From Oceanobacillus_B kapialis (GTDB lineage Bacteria > Bacillota > Bacilli > Bacillales > Amphibacillaceae): 64,000 nt of DNA. A program made the translations under genes and the position numbers. Within the stretch, counting starts at the first letter, position 1, and each line of letters opens with the position of its first letter. Below are positions 51,878 to 61,191 of the stretch, one piece after another. The stretch lies in assembly GCF_042685265.1 (NCBI RefSeq), contig NZ_JBHUMX010000045.1. The stretch is one strand, 5' to 3'. The notes under the pieces were generated by a model. That model was not told where the DNA came from and did not search any database. It saw only the letters and a program-made list of their open reading frames with translations.

Positions 51878-52038
51878 TTCCTCAGAAACCTCCTTTATTT
51901 ACTTGAGGTGCCGTCTTAGTCTATGGATATCTAACTGATTTAATTATGGTATTTTTTGGATCGTCGGGATCCTTCCTATTAACACTGCATGCGGAAGCAG
52001 CATATGGTAATAAAAAATGAGAACAAGGGAGAAACGTT

Positions 52039-52323
52039 ATGTCTTTTTTTATTAAACAAATGATAACAGCTAAGCTTAAACAGTTGACGCCCTCCGAATT
52101 GTTAACTTATGGAAAGCAATATGGTTTCAGCATTACACATGACGAGGCTGTTTCCATTGCAAACTATTTACAGACGCATTCTGTGGACCCATTTACGGAA
52201 AATGGACGTCAATCCATGCTGCAAGCGTTAGCGAAAAGAACAAATACCGAGACTGCGAAAAAAGCCCATAAGCTTTTTCGAGAGCTCATTACCACTTACG
52301 GACTTGATCATTTATTTGAATAA
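52039..52323 (+). CDS. yqfT: DUF2624 family protein (YqfT)
   Basis: 94 residues, helical (FIKQMITAKLKQLTPSELLTYGKQYGFSI), the DUF2624 signature. Start follows AGGGAGAAACGTT. It is convergent with nfo, as in B. subtilis. Function unknown. Confidence 0.85.
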   Translation: MSFFIKQMITAKLKQLTPSELLTYGKQYGFSITHDEAVSIANYLQTHSVDPFTENGRQSMLQALAKRTNTETAKKAHKLFRELITTYGLDHLFE

Positions 52324-52340
52324 AAAATTATGGTTAAGTT

Positions 52341-52372
52341 AAAGGCAGGGGCTAAAAAGCGTCCCTGCCCAT
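52341..52372. terminator. Shared hairpin between yqfT and nfo
   Basis: GGCAGGG(GC) pairs with (GT)CCCTGCC around TAAAAAGC. T runs on both sides are short, so it is a moderate terminator in each direction. Confidence 0.6.
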
Positions 52373-52380
52373 TTATTATA

Positions 52381-53274
52381 TTATTTCCCCATGAGTTCTT
52401 CTTTTAACTGCTCATTAAACTTTCCAGCTTTTATCATGTCGATCTCAAGTTTGTATGGGGCTTTCTTATTCTTTTTATCTTCTCCAACATAAGGTGTCTC
52501 TAAAATTTTAGGTAATTCCTGTAACTGTGGATGGTGTATGACTTTATGTAAAGCCTCAAATCCAATATGTCCAAACCCAATATTTTCATGTCTGTCTTTC
52601 TGAGCTCCTCTTTCGTTTTTACTGTCATTAACATGGATGACTTTAATTCGATCTACGCCAATGATTTTATCAAATTCGTTTAGAACATTATCAAAATCAT
52701 TTACCACATCATAACCCGCATCATGAATATGACACGTATCCATACAGACAGAAAGCTTTTCATTATGGGTCACACCGTCAATTATTTTGGCAATTTCATC
52801 AAATGTTCTTCCAATTTCCGATCCTTTTCCTGCCATTGTTTCAAGCGCAATTTGCACATCTTTATCTTTTTCAAGTACTTCATTTAAGCCTTCTACTATA
52901 CGTTTAATCCCAACGTCCGCTCCTGCTCCTACATGGGCGCCTGGATGAAGTACAATTTGCCTTGCACCGATTGCAGCCGTTCGATCAATTTCATTACGTA
53001 AGAAATTGACCCCAAGCTCAAATGTTTCCGGCTTCGTTGTATTTCCAATATTAATGATATAGGGAGCATGAACAACAATATCCTGTATGCCTTGTTGCTC
53101 CATATATTGTCGGCCTTCCATAATATTTAGTTCTTCAATTGGTTTTCTTCTTGTATTTTGTGGTGCTCCTGTGTAAATCATAAATGTATTTGCACCATAA
53201 GATACTGCTTCCTCGCCAGAGCCTAATAACATTTTCTTCCCACTCATTGACACATGTGATCCTATTTTTAACAA
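52381..53274 (-). CDS. nfo: Endonuclease IV (AP endonuclease)
   Basis: 297 residues, TIM-barrel. Zinc-ligand motifs: VHAPYIINIGN, VLHPGAHVGAG, CMDTCHIHDAGYD, HVNDSKNERGAQKDRHENIGFGHIG. It incises abasic sites in base-excision repair and in B. subtilis protects spores. The start is TTG at 53274, seven bases after AGAGGTG. Confidence 0.95.
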   Translation of the reverse strand: MLKIGSHVSMSGKKMLLGSGEEAVSYGANTFMIYTGAPQNTRRKPIEELNIMEGRQYMEQQGIQDIVVHAPYIINIGNTTKPETFELGVNFLRNEIDRTAAIGARQIVLHPGAHVGAGADVGIKRIVEGLNEVLEKDKDVQIALETMAGKGSEIGRTFDEIAKIIDGVTHNEKLSVCMDTCHIHDAGYDVVNDFDNVLNEFDKIIGVDRIKVIHVNDSKNERGAQKDRHENIGFGHIGFEALHKVIHHPQLQELPKILETPYVGEDKKNKKAPYKLEIDMIKAGKFNEQLKEELMGK

Positions 53275-53295
53275 CGAAAAACACCTCTCTACCGC

Positions 53296-54609
53296 TTATT
53301 TTTTATATTTATTTTTTCGCGTAATTTCTCTTTTAATTTTCGTTTGTTGATGTTTCATTTTCTTCTTGTAGCCTGGTTTTACCTTTTTAGCCTTTTTAAC
53401 ACGTTTCCATGCTTCTTTCTCTACATCGGTCGTCACATTTGTTCTTCGTGTTCGTTGGTTCCAAGGCTTTGCGTCTACCCATTCACCCTTACGAATATCA
53501 ATATAGGTGAATTCAAGACCTTTTTGCTCTAATTTCTGAATGAGTTTTATATCCTCATCTTGATAAATACTAATGGCTGTTCCTTCCATTCCAGCTCTAG
53601 CTGTTCGCCCAACTCGGTGAATGTAGAAATCCTCTTCTTTTGGCAGCTGAGCGTTTATCACATGGCTCACACCCTTAATATCTATCCCTCGTGAAGCTAA
53701 ATCGGTTGCAACAATGTATTGATAGCGAAGGTTTTGTATCTCCTTAAGAACACGTTTTCGTTCTCGAGGGGCTAGTCCACCATGGATAAGGCCGACCTTT
53801 AACCCTTTTTGCTGTAGGGAATCTACCAATTGGTTTGCTTTTTCTTTTCCGTTTGTAAAAATAATTGCCAAATATGGCTGTATTGTTTGAGAGATCTCGA
53901 ATATGAGTTGCGCCTCATCTCGATGCCTAAGCGCAACCAAGTGATGATCCATGGTTTCCGGTGAAAAATGATCCTTCACTTTTACATATACCGGGTTTTC
54001 CAAATATTTCCTAAAGAAATGTTGTAGGCGCTGGGGTATGGTGGCTGAGAATACTAAAAGCTGTATGTCTTTAGCCGAACGAACTAACAATTGATCCACA
54101 TCTGTTATAAAGCCCATATCCAACATAAGGTCCGCCTCATCAACTACGAACGATTTTGCGGAATAGATAGAAATAGCCTCACTTTTTACTAAGTCAAGAA
54201 TTCTTCCAGGCGTTCCTACAATAATATGCGGGGGTTGCTTTAATTTCTCAGCCATTTTTTGCTTGTCTGTACCACCAATTAAAAGTTTCGCAACCCATTG
54301 CTTATCCCTGTCCGCATAATGAATAATTCGTTTGACTTCATCATGCAATTGTGTTGCAAGTTCCCTTGTAGGTGCTGTAATAACAAATTGTACTTCTCGT
54401 TTGTTTGTTTCAATTTGATTAAATAGTGGCAAAAGAAAGGCATGCGTCTTTCCAGATCCCGTACGTGACTGTCCAACTACGCTGTTCCCTTGCAGTATTG
54501 AAGGAATTACTTTTTGCTGAATTTCAGTTGGTTCTTTAAACCCCAACCTTGCTATAATATCGTGCATAATCGGATGAAAGGTAAATGCGTGAAAGCTGTT
54601 TTGCTCCAT
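53296..54609 (-). CDS. cshB: DEAD-box RNA helicase (CshB)
   Basis: 437 residues. Motifs: GQSRTGSGKTHAFLLPL (Walker A, near 46-62), PTRELATQL, VGTPGRILDLV, VDEADLMLDMG (DEAD variant DEAD present), FSATIPQ, and IHRVGRTARAG near 332-342. The C-terminal tail is highly basic. In B. subtilis CshB aids cold growth and ribosome assembly. It lies between nfo and yqfO as in B. subtilis. Confidence 0.95.
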   Translation of the reverse strand: MEQNSFHAFTFHPIMHDIIARLGFKEPTEIQQKVIPSILQGNSVVGQSRTGSGKTHAFLLPLFNQIETNKREVQFVITAPTRELATQLHDEVKRIIHYADRDKQWVAKLLIGGTDKQKMAEKLKQPPHIIVGTPGRILDLVKSEAISIYSAKSFVVDEADLMLDMGFITDVDQLLVRSAKDIQLLVFSATIPQRLQHFFRKYLENPVYVKVKDHFSPETMDHHLVALRHRDEAQLIFEISQTIQPYLAIIFTNGKEKANQLVDSLQQKGLKVGLIHGGLAPRERKRVLKEIQNLRYQYIVATDLASRGIDIKGVSHVINAQLPKEEDFYIHRVGRTARAGMEGTAISIYQDEDIKLIQKLEQKGLEFTYIDIRKGEWVDAKPWNQRTRRTNVTTDVEKEAWKRVKKAKKVKPGYKKKMKHQQTKIKREITRKNKYKK

Positions 54610-54641
54610 CTGTATAGAACTCCTTTATTGAAAAAATTATT

Positions 54642-55760
54642 TTATATAAACTGAAAAGGATCTGTGCTAGTGGTTGAAACTAGCAATTTAACGTCCTTTT
54701 CGGAAAATTGCTCTTTGAGATATTGAAGCACCGATTCCTTCATCACTTTTTCTGCATAATGACCCGGATCAATGACAGCTAGTCCCATTTGCCATGCATC
54801 TTGTGCAGTATGGAATGTCACATCGCCTGTAATAAAAGTATCTGCACCTGCTTTTTTTGCGGCGCGTATATATTTTTCACCACTACCACCTAATACAGCA
54901 ATCTTTTTCACTTTGTGTTCCAAATCTCCAGTTACTCGTAAACCAGGTATATCTAGTTGTTTCTTTATAAGGGTGCAAAATTCTTTTAGTGTAACTGTTT
55001 CATCTAATGTACCTATTCGGCCTAGACCATAAGGTTCTCCTTTATTTTCCAGAGAGAATATGTCATAAGCCACTTCTTCATAAGGATGGGCTGTGATTAC
55101 TGCGGAAAGAACGTCTTGCAAGAAACTTTCTTGTACAATTGTTTCTATTTTTACCTCTTGCACAGCTTCTAATGTATCCGTTGATCCAATAAACGGGTCA
55201 GTACCTTCTAATGGTTTAAATCTTCCTTCCCCTTTCGTTTGGAAGGTGCAATGACTGTAATTTCCAATATGACCAGCCCCACTACCTCCTAATGCTTCCC
55301 GTACTTGTTGCTGATGTGTTTCGGGAACATACACTACTAATTTGAATAGTTTCATGGACCCTTCTTTTATCAGAGGCTGTGAATTTTTAATTTGTAACCT
55401 TTCACAAAGGACATCATTCACCCCACCTGTCGCAATATCCAGGTTGGTGTGTGATGCATAAACTGAAATATCGTGCTCCAGTAGTTTTTTAATCACACGA
55501 CCTTGTGGGGTATCCGTATGAAGCTGTTTCATTGGTTTAAATAATAAAGGATGATGAGCGATAATTAAACGCACACCATTAGCAATCGCCTCGTCCACAA
55601 CTTCCTCTAATACGTCCAATGTTACCATAATCTTGGAAACAGGCGAATTAAAAGAACCTACCTGTAAACCAACATTGTCCCATTCATAAGCTAGAGATTT
55701 CGGAGCTAACTTTTCCAGTACAGCAAAAACGTCCTTATTCGTTATCTTTGTTTTCGTCAT
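54642..55760 (-). CDS. yqfO: Nif3-like dinuclear metal center protein (YqfO)
   Basis: 372 residues. The Nif3 fold is interrupted by a PII-like insert (about 115-245), the architecture of B. subtilis YqfO. Metal-binding residues lie in IIAHHPLLFKPM (near 62) and ASHTNLDIATGGVND near 102, plus the C-terminal VIDPGHYAEKVM. Annotated elsewhere as GTP cyclohydrolase I-like, but function unsettled. Overlaps trmK by 26 bases. Confidence 0.93.
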   Translation of the reverse strand: MTKTKITNKDVFAVLEKLAPKSLAYEWDNVGLQVGSFNSPVSKIMVTLDVLEEVVDEAIANGVRLIIAHHPLLFKPMKQLHTDTPQGRVIKKLLEHDISVYASHTNLDIATGGVNDVLCERLQIKNSQPLIKEGSMKLFKLVVYVPETHQQQVREALGGSGAGHIGNYSHCTFQTKGEGRFKPLEGTDPFIGSTDTLEAVQEVKIETIVQESFLQDVLSAVITAHPYEEVAYDIFSLENKGEPYGLGRIGTLDETVTLKEFCTLIKKQLDIPGLRVTGDLEHKVKKIAVLGGSGEKYIRAAKKAGADTFITGDVTFHTAQDAWQMGLAVIDPGHYAEKVMKESVLQYLKEQFSEKDVKLLVSTTSTDPFQFI

Positions 55761-56463
55761 ATAGAATCTCCTCCATCCAATTTAATTCTCTATTGAACTG
55801 TTCTATCTTCTCTACGTCCTTTGTTTTAGCCTTTTCCATTTGGGATAAAACGTTTTGAAGTTTCTCATACTCATGTCGCCATTTTTTGTAAAACACTGCA
55901 TTTGGTTGCTTTAATAAATATGGCCCAAACAGCAGCTGCTTCTCCAACTGTTCCTCCAGGTAAGGGGAAACAGCGATTTTTCTTTTGGCAGTTAAAATTT
56001 CATAAATATGACCGTTTTCTTCTAAAATCGCTTCATCCTCCAGTACATATCCATTAGCTAAAAACCATCTTCTAACACTTCTTGCATCTATGTTAGGTTG
56101 GGCAATAATTTGATTAACTGACTTAAGTTTCTCTTTACCCGTTTCCAATATATTTCGAATGAGAGCCCCACCCATCCCTGCAATAACGACCTGATGGACC
56201 TCATCTTCTTTTAGGACTGCTAATCCATCTCCTAAGCGAACATCAATACGCGCTTCTAAGTTATTTTGTTTAACGGTATGAACTGCACTTTCGTATGGTC
56301 CCTCGTTAATCTCTCCTGCGACAGCAGTTGTAGAGGAATCTTGCAAACAAACGAAACATGGTAAATAGGCATGGTCAGAACCAATGTCTGCAAAAAAAGC
56401 TCCTGCAGGCAAATAAGATGCTACTTTTTCTAATCTTTTAGATAAATTTACATTAAGTGACAT
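55735..56463 (-). CDS. trmK: tRNA (adenine22-N1)-methyltransferase
   Basis: 242 residues. SAM-binding FADIGSDHAYLPCFVC (near 23-38) and IAGMGGALIRNIL near 94, with the C-terminal coiled coil typical of TrmK. It methylates A22 in tRNA-Ser and tRNA-Tyr. Co-transcribed with yqfO. Confidence 0.94.
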   Translation of the reverse strand: MSLNVNLSKRLEKVASYLPAGAFFADIGSDHAYLPCFVCLQDSSTTAVAGEINEGPYESAVHTVKQNNLEARIDVRLGDGLAVLKEDEVHQVVIAGMGGALIRNILETGKEKLKSVNQIIAQPNIDARSVRRWFLANGYVLEDEAILEENGHIYEILTAKRKIAVSPYLEEQLEKQLLFGPYLLKQPNAVFYKKWRHEYEKLQNVLSQMEKAKTKDVEKIEQFNRELNWMEEILYDENKDNE

Positions 56464-56498
56464 ACTATCTCAACTTTCCTTATTTTGTTCTATGTAAT

Positions 56499-56536
56499 AA
56501 GAAAAGCTTTCTGTCGTATGTGGCAGAAAGCTTCAT
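56499..56536 (-). terminator. Intrinsic terminator of cccA
   Basis: GAAGCTTTCTG pairs with CAGAAAGCTTT around CCACATACGA, followed on the minus strand by TCTTATTAC. Confidence 0.75.
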
Positions 56537-56553
56537 TCTCTCATGTTACCTAT

Positions 56554-56955
56554 CTACTGTTTTTCAGCAAGCCAGGCAGCTAAAACTTCAGCTTCCTGTT
56601 CTGTTGCCATTCCTGCTGGCATAGAACCCTGACCATTAATAATAATATTTTGAATTTCATCTTCGGACAGTCTGCTTCCTACCTGTGTTAGATTCGGTCC
56701 TGCACCACCGGATAAATCTGCACCATGACAGCTAGCGCAGTTTGATTCGAAAATTGCTTCCGGATCTTCTGTTGTGCCCCCTTCAGCAGATTCACCCTCG
56801 GATGATTCTCCTCCGCCTTCTTGGGATTGCTCCCCTTGCTCCTCAGCCTGTTGAATCTCTTCTCGCTGGTCTAATCCAATAATAGATATTACAACTACAG
56901 CAAGTATCCCGAAAAGAGCTATTAGTGCATATGGGATAACCGGGTTTTTTCTCAT
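56554..56955 (-). CDS. cccA: Membrane-bound cytochrome c-550
   Basis: 133 residues. N-terminal membrane anchor (IPYALIALFGILAVVVISIIG), an acidic Glu/Gly/Ser linker (about 33-65), then one cytochrome c fold with the heme motif CASCHGADLSG (near 73) and axial methionine in GSMPAGMATEQEAEVLAAW. Small c-type cytochrome passing electrons to cytochrome oxidase. Start follows GGAGG. Confidence 0.94.
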   Translation of the reverse strand: MRKNPVIPYALIALFGILAVVVISIIGLDQREEIQQAEEQGEQSQEGGGESSEGESAEGGTTEDPEAIFESNCASCHGADLSGGAGPNLTQVGSRLSEDEIQNIIINGQGSMPAGMATEQEAEVLAAWLAEKQ

Positions 56956-57057
56956 TACGTTTCCTCCTTATGTAATCCCCTATTCTATTTCACTAGAAAA
57001 GACTATTTTTATTTTACTCGAAAAACAATATTGTTTAAAGAGTTTACCTATGACAAT

Positions 57058-57597
57058 TTACAAAATTGTATATAGAAAAGTAAATAATAGAGCAATAATT
57101 CCGATGATAATCAGATAGTTTTGCTTGAAATATTTTCCTAGTAGGATCCAACCAATAAAATTTACTGCAAAAGCGATACTCAGCCAAGTACCTTCAAGAG
57201 GAATTATTTTCCCTATAAGTAAAGTCATAAAAAACATTAGAAAAATACTTGTTATCAAGCTGACATGATATAACATTTCATTTCTTTTTTTAACACTGAT
57301 ATACGTCCAACTACTATAGCATAAAAACAACAATATCATACCAATTTGCCAAAACAGATTTATCGGCGTAAAATAATGCACATAGAATGAGAACGGTACC
57401 AAAAAAGAGACTAATACTATTTGTAACCATCTTCCCATTCTTGAGCCAGTGCTAACCTGTTTCGTAACAGAATCAGGTACGCCTTCCCCATTCGTATAGA
57501 GTGCAAGCAGAAAATCACAGTACGTATCTGGCAGTAGGTGGTGCTCTTTCCAATAATGAATTTCATTAACTATGGTACTAATTCTTTCCTCAGACAT
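57058..57597 (-). CDS. Membrane protein of unknown function between cccA and sigA
   Basis: 179 residues. An N-terminal soluble segment (EIHYWKEHHLLPDTYCDFLLALYTNGEG) is of the kind seen at the start of several Bacillaceae membrane proteins; it is followed by five membrane helices from about residue 55. No catalytic motif. It has its own ribosome site (AGGAGTG). No symbol assigned. Confidence 0.7.
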   Translation of the reverse strand: MSEERISTIVNEIHYWKEHHLLPDTYCDFLLALYTNGEGVPDSVTKQVSTGSRMGRWLQIVLVSFLVPFSFYVHYFTPINLFWQIGMILLFLCYSSWTYISVKKRNEMLYHVSLITSIFLMFFMTLLIGKIIPLEGTWLSIAFAVNFIGWILLGKYFKQNYLIIIGIIALLFTFLYTIL

Positions 57598-57678
57598 CCT
57601 TCACACTCCTATTTCTCCCTTTAATAATAGGAGGGGGTCATTGAACACCTATTCTATGCACAATGACCATACTATTAT

Positions 57679-58803
57679 TTAATCAAGAAAATCCTTCAAC
57701 CGTTTGCTGCGGCTTGGATGTCTTAGTTTTCGAAGTGCTTTAGCCTCGATTTGGCGAATTCGTTCACGAGTCACGCCAAATACCTTACCAACCTCTTCTA
57801 ATGTCCGAGTACGTCCGTCATCAAGACCAAAACGTAAACGCAACACATTTTCTTCACGATCTGTAAGTGTGTCGAGAACATCTTCAAGCTGCTCCTTTAG
57901 TAACTCATACGCTGCATGGTCTGATGGAGAGACTGCTTCCTGGTCCTCGATAAAGTCACCTAGATGTGAATCATCTTCTTCGCCGATTGGCGTCTCGAGA
58001 GAAACTGGCTCTTGAGCTATTTTTAAGATATCTCGGACTTTGTCAGGAGAAAGTTCCATTTCTTCACCAATTTCTTCTGGCGTAGGCTCTCTACCTAAAT
58101 CTTGTAACAATTGACGTTGGACCCGGATTAGCTTGTTTATAGTCTCAACCATATGAACTGGGATACGGATTGTTCTCGCTTGGTCTGCTATCGCACGAGT
58201 AATTGCCTGACGAATCCACCAAGTAGCATACGTACTAAATTTGAAGCCTTTTCGGTAGTCAAATTTCTCAACAGCTTTCATCAGACCCATATTGCCTTCT
58301 TGAATCAGATCGAGAAATAGCATACCTCGTCCAACATAACGTTTGGCGATACTTACAACAAGTCGAAGGTTGGCTTCAGCGAGCCGCCTTTTTGCTTCAT
58401 CTTCATCATTTTCAATTCTGGTTGCCAGATCAATTTCTTCGGCTGCAGATAGTAAATCAACTCGGCCAATTTCCTTTAAGTACATCCGTACAGGATCATT
58501 GATCTTGATTCCAAGTGGAACACTTAGATCATTCAAGTTGAATTCTTCTTCCTTGGCGATTTGCTGCATATTTGGATCCTCTTCCGATTCACCAATTACC
58601 TCGACACCCTGTTCTCCAAGGTACTCATAAAATTCATCCATTTGGTCAGGTTCAATTACAAAGTTGGATAAACGATCAGCTATCTCCTCATAAGCCAGGA
58701 CACCACGTTTTTTTCCCATCTCGAGTAATTGATCTTTCGCTTGTTCAATGGTTAGTTCAGGCTCATTATTTTCTTTGGTTTCTGAAGGCTTGTTTTCGGC
58801 CAT
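57679..58803 (-). CDS. sigA: RNA polymerase primary sigma factor
   Basis: 374 residues. Region 1.2 (NDPVRMYLKEIGRV), region 2 (RRLAEANLRLVVSIAKRYVGRGMLFLDLIQEGNMGLMKAVEKFDYRKGFKFSTYATWWIRQAITRAIADQARTIRIP split across 145-225), region 3, and region 4.2 GVTRERIRQIEAKALRKLRHP near 345-365 are complete. Housekeeping sigma factor. Lies 29 bases after dnaG, the classic macromolecular synthesis operon. Confidence 0.98.
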   Translation of the reverse strand: MAENKPSETKENNEPELTIEQAKDQLLEMGKKRGVLAYEEIADRLSNFVIEPDQMDEFYEYLGEQGVEVIGESEEDPNMQQIAKEEEFNLNDLSVPLGIKINDPVRMYLKEIGRVDLLSAAEEIDLATRIENDEDEAKRRLAEANLRLVVSIAKRYVGRGMLFLDLIQEGNMGLMKAVEKFDYRKGFKFSTYATWWIRQAITRAIADQARTIRIPVHMVETINKLIRVQRQLLQDLGREPTPEEIGEEMELSPDKVRDILKIAQEPVSLETPIGEEDDSHLGDFIEDQEAVSPSDHAAYELLKEQLEDVLDTLTDREENVLRLRFGLDDGRTRTLEEVGKVFGVTRERIRQIEAKALRKLRHPSRSKRLKDFLD

Positions 58804-58832
58804 GAGTCCCCCTCCTTCCAGACTACATAAAA

Positions 58833-60650
58833 CTAATTTGTATTCTTTAATTGTTTTTGTATCTCAATAATTTGTTTAGCAATTTGGGCAGCTTTTATTG
58901 GATCATTCTGCCTTTCTGCCATTCTTTGTTGACTTTTTAAAGATTGAATATCCGTCACATCATTTGCTTGAGCCCGGATAACTTTAATATAATCATTAAT
59001 CTCTTTGTCACTTATATCATCAATGACAGGAGTCATTGCAATTTCAATAACGATCTGGTTAAGCTTTTGGTCTGTCAACCGTTCAATGAATAAACTCACA
59101 TCTGCTGAATGACCATCTTCATAAAAGGCATATAAGTGGGTAGCAATTATTTTGTGTTCATCTACATTAAATGCTGCACCAAGCTCTTCACGTACCTTCT
59201 CAGCTATTGTTGCATCCTGTAGCATATAAGAAATAAGTTTCTTTTCTGCATTTTGAAAAGCAGGCAATAATTTTTTATTGCGGACAGGTGCTGAACTACT
59301 ATTAGTATATCTGTTCTTTTCGCTCTTATCCTGTTGCTTTTTGTTTCTGTTCTGGTAATTCTCTAATTCACCTATCAAGGTATCCATTGAGATATCAAAT
59401 TCTTTGCTTAACTCTTTTACGTAATATTCCCGTTCCACAGGACTATCAATCATTGCAAGTTGTTCGAGCATTTTTTCGATATATTTTATACGGTCACCTT
59501 CAAGGTTTAAATTATACGCCTTCCGGTGATATCGCATATAAAATGCAATAAAGGTTTCGCTCGCTTTAATTACCTCATTTTGAAAAGCTTCTTTTCCATA
59601 GGTTTGAATGAAGCTGTCCGGGTCAAGCCCATCCTTTATTCTTGCCACCTTCACGTCACATCCAACGGTGCGCAGTAAATCAGCAGCTTTGCTCGTTGCT
59701 TCAACACCAGCATTATCTCCGTCATAGCAAATAATAACCGTGTCGACATAACGTTTTAACAATTTTGCCTGATATTCGGTTAAAGCGGTACCCATGGTAG
59801 CAACCACATTTCGGACCTCTGCCTGGAAAGCGGATATCACATCCATGTATCCTTCAAACAAAATCACTTGACCTTCCTTGCGAATATATTTCCTAGCAAG
59901 GTCAAAATTAAACAATAGCTTTCCTTTTTGGAACAAATCACTTTCCGGGCTATTCAAGTATTTTGGCTCTTGATCTTCGCCCAGTGCACGCCCTCCAAAA
60001 GCGACTGTTTTTCCCAAGTGATTACGTATAGGAAAAATTACTCTTCCTCGAAAGCGGTCACTTACACTATTATCATTCAGTAGCGAAACTAAACCTGCTT
60101 TAACAAGGATTTGTCGGTGAAATCCCTTTTTTTCTAAGAATTCTGCGGTAAAGTCCTTGGCATTTGGAGCAAATCCTAAATGAAATGCATCGATTGTATC
60201 TTCTTCAAGGCCTCTATCCTGTAAGTACTGATACCCTTCTTTCCCATCCTTCGCATATCTTAATAAATGGTGATACAGTTTTGTCACCCACTCATATGCG
60301 GACAGGATACTCTGGCTTTCTTGGGATAAGGAGGATTCTTTTTTGACACCAGTATCAGGAAGTTCTTTACCAGACCTCTCTGCTAAATGCTGCAAGGCCT
60401 CATAAAAGGAATAGCTTTCCATCTCCATTAGGAAAGATACAACGTTACCACCTTTCCCACAACCAAAGCAGCGAAAAATCTGTTTCTCTTGCGTGACGGA
60501 GAAAGACGGGGTCTTTTCACCATGAAATGGACAGAGTCCAACAAAATTTCTACCTTGTTTTTTTAGTTGAACATAGTCCCCGATGACATCAACAATATCA
60601 TTTGCTTGTCGAATTTCTTCGATTACTGTTTCGGGAATTCGATTTGTCAT
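58833..60650 (-). CDS. dnaG: DNA primase
   Basis: 605 residues. CHC2 zinc finger (cysteines and His in CPFHGEKTPSF and RCFGCGKGG, about 40-66), a TOPRIM core (VILFEGYMDVISAF near 260 and CYDGDNAGVEAT near 310) and a C-terminal DnaB-binding domain after about 450. It makes RNA primers for replication. The yqxD gene that follows it in B. subtilis upstream is absent here. Confidence 0.97.
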   Translation of the reverse strand: MTNRIPETVIEEIRQANDIVDVIGDYVQLKKQGRNFVGLCPFHGEKTPSFSVTQEKQIFRCFGCGKGGNVVSFLMEMESYSFYEALQHLAERSGKELPDTGVKKESSLSQESQSILSAYEWVTKLYHHLLRYAKDGKEGYQYLQDRGLEEDTIDAFHLGFAPNAKDFTAEFLEKKGFHRQILVKAGLVSLLNDNSVSDRFRGRVIFPIRNHLGKTVAFGGRALGEDQEPKYLNSPESDLFQKGKLLFNFDLARKYIRKEGQVILFEGYMDVISAFQAEVRNVVATMGTALTEYQAKLLKRYVDTVIICYDGDNAGVEATSKAADLLRTVGCDVKVARIKDGLDPDSFIQTYGKEAFQNEVIKASETFIAFYMRYHRKAYNLNLEGDRIKYIEKMLEQLAMIDSPVEREYYVKELSKEFDISMDTLIGELENYQNRNKKQQDKSEKNRYTNSSSAPVRNKKLLPAFQNAEKKLISYMLQDATIAEKVREELGAAFNVDEHKIIATHLYAFYEDGHSADVSLFIERLTDQKLNQIVIEIAMTPVIDDISDKEINDYIKVIRAQANDVTDIQSLKSQQRMAERQNDPIKAAQIAKQIIEIQKQLKNTN

Positions 60651-61134
60651 ATTATCACCATGCTATCATTACTATTCGTCGAGAATGGATGAAATCCTTC
60701 ATAATTCGACAATATTTTTTCTGTATGGAGAAAAAATTCCTTCATTGCTTAGTTTTTCATAGAAGGAAAAGCTGTACAGAGTTTATATTGTTTTAATTCA
60801 CTCCAATAATTCACGTATAAAGCTTTGGAATAATGATCATCCTAAAACAAGGTTTTTCTAAACAAAAGCAAACCAAAAGTCGCTTCTTTTACACTATTTC
60901 TACATATTCCTGATAGAATCCTTCTTTTCAAGGAATGTTTTACTTTTCAGAATATGCATGTGACATACAAATAGAACGATTGTTTCTATTTATATATATC
61001 TTTACACAAAATCTGATTATAATACACTTTAACCAAAAACGCCAGAATTTAGCACAGATATTCTTCTGACCGAAAACTAGCTGAATCTGCTTCCTACCTT
61101 ATAACAAGCAGCACTCTTTTATTTGGTAGCATAC
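60651..61134. other. Gene-free region upstream of dnaG-sigA
   Basis: About 480 AT-rich bases without a supported gene. It must carry the promoters of the dnaG-sigA operon. A palindromic ATTATAAT (61016-61023) gives a -10 on either strand, but no good -35 partner. Near 60740-60775 (minus strand) TTCCTTC pairs with GAAGGAA and is followed by TTTTTTC, a weak attenuator-like hairpin in the dnaG leader. Confidence 0.4.
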
Positions 61135-61165
61135 AAAAAACATCCTATGCTATATAGAATGTTTT
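61135..61165 (-). terminator. Intrinsic terminator of the ccpN-yqfL operon
   Basis: Minus strand: ACATTCTAT pairs with ATAGGATGT around ATAGC (one G-T pair), followed by TTTTTTG. Confidence 0.8.
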
Positions 61166-61191
61166 ATTGTAGTATTAATCATAAAGACGCT

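Noticed and set aside
57628..57675. Hairpin after sigA (GGTCATTG/CAATGACC)
   Set aside because: Stem is clear but followed by a C-rich run rather than T residues, and the loop is long; not called as a terminator.
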